Assembly (NCBI GenBank): GCA_035537095.1
Contig: DATLMV010000174.1
Location: forward strand, 1 to 7,177
DNA from: DASWNP01 sp035537095
GTDB taxonomy: Bacteria > Acidobacteriota > Blastocatellia > Pyrinomonadales > Pyrinomonadaceae
Length of the DNA: 7,177 nucleotides
Reading direction: 5' to 3'
How positions within the stretch are numbered: the stretch's first letter is position 1; the number at the start of each line of letters is the position of its first letter. The translations under genes and the position numbers were made by a program. The notes beneath the pieces were generated by a model. That model worked only from the letters and a program-made list of their open reading frames with translations, did not search any database and was not told the DNA's origin. Shown in pieces: positions 4,310-7,177 of the stretch.

Positions 4310-6850
4310 GTGAGAAACGAGCGTTTCACATACAGATTCATGTGGTCAGTCGTCGTCGTCGGCACTCTGGTCTGCCTGCTCGCGCTCTACCATATCTCCT
4401 TCCACCAGTTCGACTTACGCTTTCTGGCGCTGGCCGCCGTGACCATCGGCGTCGGCTCGCGGATGAGCGTCAAAATCCCGCGCGTGCAGAGCGAGATTTC
4501 CGTCTCCGACACCTTTATCTTCCTCTCCATGCTGCTTTTCGGCGGCGAACTCGCCATCCTGCTGGCGACCACCGAAGCCTTCTGCCAATCGCTGCGTTTC
4601 AGCAAACTGCGGCTCACGCACCTCTACAACTCGGCGCAGATGGCGATTTCCACCTTCCTCACCGTCAGCGTGCTGAGTCTCTGTTTCGGGCCGTTGGAGA
4701 CGCTCGCCGTCGGCAGTTATTCGACGACGCTCATCGTCGCCCTCTGCCTGATGGCCTTCGTCCAGTACGTCGCCAATTCCAGTTTCGTCGCGGGCAGCGT
4801 CGCCTTGAAGTCGGGCAAGCCCTTCTGGTTCACTTGGCGACAGAATTTCCTCTACACCTCGCTCACCTACTTTGCGGGCGCGTCCGCCGCCGGTATCATC
4901 GCCAAACTCATCGAAGTCATCGGCTTCTACGCCTTCCTTGCGACGACGCCGATCATCGCCGTCATCTACTTCACCTACTGGACTTACTTGAAGAACGTCG
5001 AAGTCAAGACGACGCAGGTCGAGCAGGCGCAGCGACACGTCGAGGAACTTTCGCACTACATCGCCGAGCAAGACCGCATCAGCAAGGCTTTGCAGGAGAG
5101 CGAGGAACACTTCCGCAACGCCTTCGACTATGCGGCCATCGGCATGGCGCTGGTTTCGCCCGAAGGTCGCTGGCTGCAAGTCAACCGCTCGCTCTGCGAG
5201 ATCGTCGGCTACACCGAACCGGAACTGCTCTCGACCGACTTCCAGAGCATCACCCACACCGAAGACATCGCGGACATCCACATGCAGGTCGGCAAACTGC
5301 TCGAAGGGCAGATCACGACCTACCAGATGGAGCACAGGTATTTTCACAAGGCGGGACACGCCGTCTGGGTGCTCCTGAGCATTTCGCTCATCCGCGACGT
5401 GCAGGGCGATTCGCGCCATCTCATCTTCCAGATTCAGGACATCACCGACCGCAAGCGCGCCGAAGAGCGTCTCTTGCACGATGCCCTTCATGATGCGCTG
5501 ACGGGACTGCCGAACCGCGCTCTCTTCATGGATCACCTGCGGCTCTCCGTGGAACGCTCGAAGCGGCGCGAGGCGCGACAGTTCGCCGTCCTCTTCCTCG
5601 ACCTCGACCGCTTCAAGGTCATCAACGATAGTCTCGGCCACATGGTCGGCGACCAACTGCTCGTCGGCATCGCGCGCCGTCTGGAAAAATGCCTCCGCCC
5701 CGGCGACCTCGTCGCGCGACTCGGCGGCGACGAGTTCACCGTGCTCCTCGAAGACATAGATAACGTCGCGGAAGCGTCCGTCATCGCCGACCGTTTGCAG
5801 AAAGAGTTGTCTCGTCCCTTCAATCTCAACGGGCAGGACGTGTTCACCACGGTCAGCATCGGCATCGCGCCCTCGACCATCGGACACGACCGCCCCGAGA
5901 ACTTCCTGCGCGACGCCGACACCGCCATGTACTGCGCCAAGATGCTCGGCAAAGACCGCCACGAAGTCTTCGACACGAACATGCACGCGCGCGCCATGAA
6001 TCAACTGCAATTGGAGACAGACCTCCGGCGCGCGATTGAACGCGAGGAGTTCTACATCCAGTTTCAGCCGATTGTGTCGCTTGAGAGCGGGCAGATCAGC
6101 AGTTTCGAGGCGTTGGTGCGCTGGAATCATCCGGAGCGCGGCGTCGTCTCTCCGGCCATGTTCATCCCGATTGCTGAGGAGACGGGTTTGATTATCCCGC
6201 TCGGGCGTTGGGTGCTGGTCGAGGCGTGCAGGCAGTTGCGCGCATGGCAGAAGGAATACCCGCGCCATCCGCCGCTGTCGGTCAGCGTGAATCTTTCGAG
6301 CAAGCAGTTCACGCAGCCCGATTTAATCGAACAGATCGCGCAGGCGCTCCGGGACACGGGGCTGTCGCCGCAGAGTTTGAAGTTGGAGATCACGGAATCG
6401 GTCGTGATGGAGAACATCGAGAAGGCTGCCGAGATGCTGCGTGAGTTGCGCGCGCTCGGCGTCGAGTTGAGCATTGACGACTTCGGCACGGGCTACTCGT
6501 CGCTGAGTTATCTCCACCGCTTCCCCATCAACACGCTGAAGATTGACCGCTCCTTCGTCACACAGATGAGCGACAACAACGAGAACACGGAGATCGTCCG
6601 CACCATCGTCATGCTCGCGCACAACCTCAAGATGAACGTCGTCGCCGAAGGCGTCGAGACCGAGCAGCAGTTAACGCAACTGATGTCGCTCGGCTGTGGC
6701 TACGCGCAGGGCTACTACTTCTCCAAGCCCGCCGACGCGACCGCCGCCGCCCAACTGCTCGCCAACCTCCAAATCTATCCCCTCCCCGCCCCCTTCGCCG
6801 AAAACTTCAACGGCCTCCATCCTGCTGTCAGCACCGAATGGACTAATTAA
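4310..6850 (+). CDS. Membrane sensor protein: 7 TM - PAS - GGDEF - EAL (c-di-GMP synthesis/degradation)
   Basis: Numbered from GTG 4310 (846 residues). Residues 11-225 form about seven membrane helices (near 12-28, 36-50, 67-86, 110-126, 138-157, 181-200, 203-224), followed by a coiled-coil-like stretch (228-262), a PAS domain (about 265-380), GGDEF (about 385-555) and EAL (about 565-815). The diguanylate cyclase motif GGDEF (472-476) is intact, with D431/D433 and NDSLGH (439-444) for metal and substrate. An RPGD I-site (463-466) lies five residues before it, allowing product inhibition. The phosphodiesterase domain keeps EALVRW (600-605), N661, E693, DDFGTGYSS (723-731), K744, E780 and Q800, so it also looks active. 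The protein could therefore make and break c-di-GMP, with direction set by the membrane and PAS sensors. The start is uncertain: GTG 4310 gives a short basic leader before the first helix; ATG 4340 starts at the helix itself and TTG 4217 adds 31 low-complexity residues. No clear Shine-Dalgarno sequence is seen for any of them. Confidence 0.93.
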   Translation: MRNERFTYRFMWSVVVVGTLVCLLALYHISFHQFDLRFLALAAVTIGVGSRMSVKIPRVQSEISVSDTFIFLSMLLFGGELAILLATTEAFCQSLRFSKLRLTHLYNSAQMAISTFLTVSVLSLCFGPLETLAVGSYSTTLIVALCLMAFVQYVANSSFVAGSVALKSGKPFWFTWRQNFLYTSLTYFAGASAAGIIAKLIEVIGFYAFLATTPIIAVIYFTYWTYLKNVEVKTTQVEQAQRHVEELSHYIAEQDRISKALQESEEHFRNAFDYAAIGMALVSPEGRWLQVNRSLCEIVGYTEPELLSTDFQSITHTEDIADIHMQVGKLLEGQITTYQMEHRYFHKAGHAVWVLLSISLIRDVQGDSRHLIFQIQDITDRKRAEERLLHDALHDALTGLPNRALFMDHLRLSVERSKRREARQFAVLFLDLDRFKVINDSLGHMVGDQLLVGIARRLEKCLRPGDLVARLGGDEFTVLLEDIDNVAEASVIADRLQKELSRPFNLNGQDVFTTVSIGIAPSTIGHDRPENFLRDADTAMYCAKMLGKDRHEVFDTNMHARAMNQLQLETDLRRAIEREEFYIQFQPIVSLESGQISSFEALVRWNHPERGVVSPAMFIPIAEETGLIIPLGRWVLVEACRQLRAWQKEYPRHPPLSVSVNLSSKQFTQPDLIEQIAQALRDTGLSPQSLKLEITESVVMENIEKAAEMLRELRALGVELSIDDFGTGYSSLSYLHRFPINTLKIDRSFVTQMSDNNENTEIVRTIVMLAHNLKMNVVAEGVETEQQLTQLMSLGCGYAQGYYFSKPADATAAAQLLANLQIYPLPAPFAENFNGLHPAVSTEWTN

Positions 6851-6900
6851 TCCAAGGTGCTAGTTAGGGGTTTGCCAGTTCTTTGAGAAGCAAAGGAAAA

Positions 6901-6938
6901 TCCCCTCCACTTCGTCGCCAAACGAAAGTAGGAGGGGA
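6901..6938 (+). promoter_or_regulatory. Hairpin sequestering the transposase ribosome-binding site
   Basis: TCCCCTCC (6901-6908) pairs with GGAGGGGA (6931-6938), AC (6909-6910) with GT (6928-6929), and TTCGT (6911-6915) with ACGAA (6922-6926). This gives 15 base pairs with two single-A bulges (6927, 6930) and a six-base loop. The 3' arm contains GGAGG (6931-6935), the Shine-Dalgarno sequence six bases before the GTG at 6942. Transcripts reading in from the upstream gene would fold and hide it, as known for some IS elements (for example IS10 and IS50). Confidence 0.65.
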
Positions 6939-6941
6939 GCG

Positions 6942-7177
6942 GTGATCGATCACACGACCGTAATTTATTGCATCATTGACGATTTGCTCAAGGCCAGCGG
7001 GCACATCGAGGACGTGCGAGCCGAACTGAGCGACGCGGAAGTCATCACGACGGCGCTTGTCGCCGCCCGCTACTTCGGCGGCAATATTGAGCACAGTCGC
7101 TCCTTTTTGCGGGAGACGGGCTTGATGCCGCGCATGCTTAGTCGCTCGCGCCTGAACCGTCGCCTGCATCGCGTGGC
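6942..7177 (+). CDS. IS982-like transposase, N-terminal part
   Basis: An open frame from GTG 6942 runs off the window after 78 codons. It has an ideal GGAGG six bases upstream. The visible sequence contains CIIDDLLKASGH (10-21), LSDAEVITTALVAARYFGGN (29-48), HSRSFLRETG (51-60) and MPRMLSRSRLNRRLHR (62-77), a pattern I associate with IS982-type transposases of the DDE class, whose catalytic acidic residues would come later. The family assignment rests on recalled similarity of this N-terminal part. The element sits on the same strand as, and directly behind, the c-di-GMP enzyme gene, so readthrough transcription into it is expected. Whether the full gene is intact cannot be seen. Confidence 0.75.
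   Translation, partial: MIDHTTVIYCIIDDLLKASGHIEDVRAELSDAEVITTALVAARYFGGNIEHSRSFLRETGLMPRMLSRSRLNRRLHRV

Larger units (their letters stand above)
6851..7177 (+). mobile_element. Left part of an insertion sequence (IS982-like), cut by the window end
   Basis: The transposase gene beginning at GTG 6942 and about 90 bases of non-coding DNA before it look like the left end of an IS. The outer boundary probably lies just after the c-di-GMP gene's stop codon, with CAAGGTGCTAGTTAGGGG near 6853-6870 as the candidate terminal sequence. The right end is outside the window, so neither the terminal inverted repeat nor a target duplication can be confirmed. Confidence 0.6.

Noticed and set aside
4415..6268. 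617-codon minus-strand open frame opposite the c-di-GMP enzyme
   Set aside because: It is an antisense shadow of a clearly conserved gene; its composition (Asp/Arg/Val/Glu-rich) is typical of such shadows and no motif is visible.
6010..6560. Apparent shift towards G-ending and TTG/ATT codons in the EAL part of the c-di-GMP gene
   Set aside because: The change is gradual and reversed after about 6570, with no motif break; it is too weak by eye to claim recombination.
6864..7169. Minus-strand frame of 101 codons in the insertion sequence
   Set aside because: It is antisense to the transposase N-terminus, which has a start codon, a good Shine-Dalgarno sequence and a recognisable pattern.

Overview
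The window is GC-rich bacterial DNA with strongly G/C-biased third codon positions. The 7-TM–PAS–GGDEF–EAL protein, the MocR/EamA neighbourhood and the heptamer repeats between genes would suit a member of the Acidobacteriota (Blastocatellia-like). That placement is an impression from protein style only; there is no marker gene here.

Layout. Positions 1-2535 hold three genes, all on the minus strand and therefore transcribed right to left: an EamA-type (DMT) membrane exporter (2535-1507), an FMN-binding split-barrel protein of the pyridoxamine-phosphate-oxidase superfamily (1396-743), and the N-terminal 221 residues of a PLP-dependent Cys/Met-metabolism enzyme (664 to beyond the window start). 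Each of the two gaps between them holds an array of 7-bp repeats that also covers the stop codon of the gene before it. On the plus strand, 2645-4030 is a MocR/PdxR-type regulator (GntR-type winged helix fused to an aminotransferase domain). The short region between the regulator and the exporter carries two good, overlapping divergent promoters and two perfect dyads. One dyad is a 9+3+9 palindrome covering both the regulator's -10 and its ATG, and the predicted transcript would start at the ATG itself (leaderless). The natural reading is a PLP-sensing regulator controlling itself and a divergent exporter/flavoprotein/sulfur-amino-acid-enzyme operon. The substrate is not visible.

Positions 4031-4309 are non-coding and hold a pair of matched dyads (AAATC-N4-GATTT twice, centres 20 bp apart). 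They lie upstream of a large membrane c-di-GMP enzyme (about 4310-6850) that has seven membrane helices, a coiled coil, PAS, GGDEF with an intact I-site, and EAL with its metal ligands. Both catalytic domains look active.

Immediately after that gene's stop codon the left end of an insertion sequence begins. It has a strong hairpin that buries the transposase Shine-Dalgarno sequence, followed by the first 78 residues of an IS982-like transposase starting at GTG 6942, which runs off the window. No rRNA, tRNA, CRISPR or clear rho-independent terminator was found.
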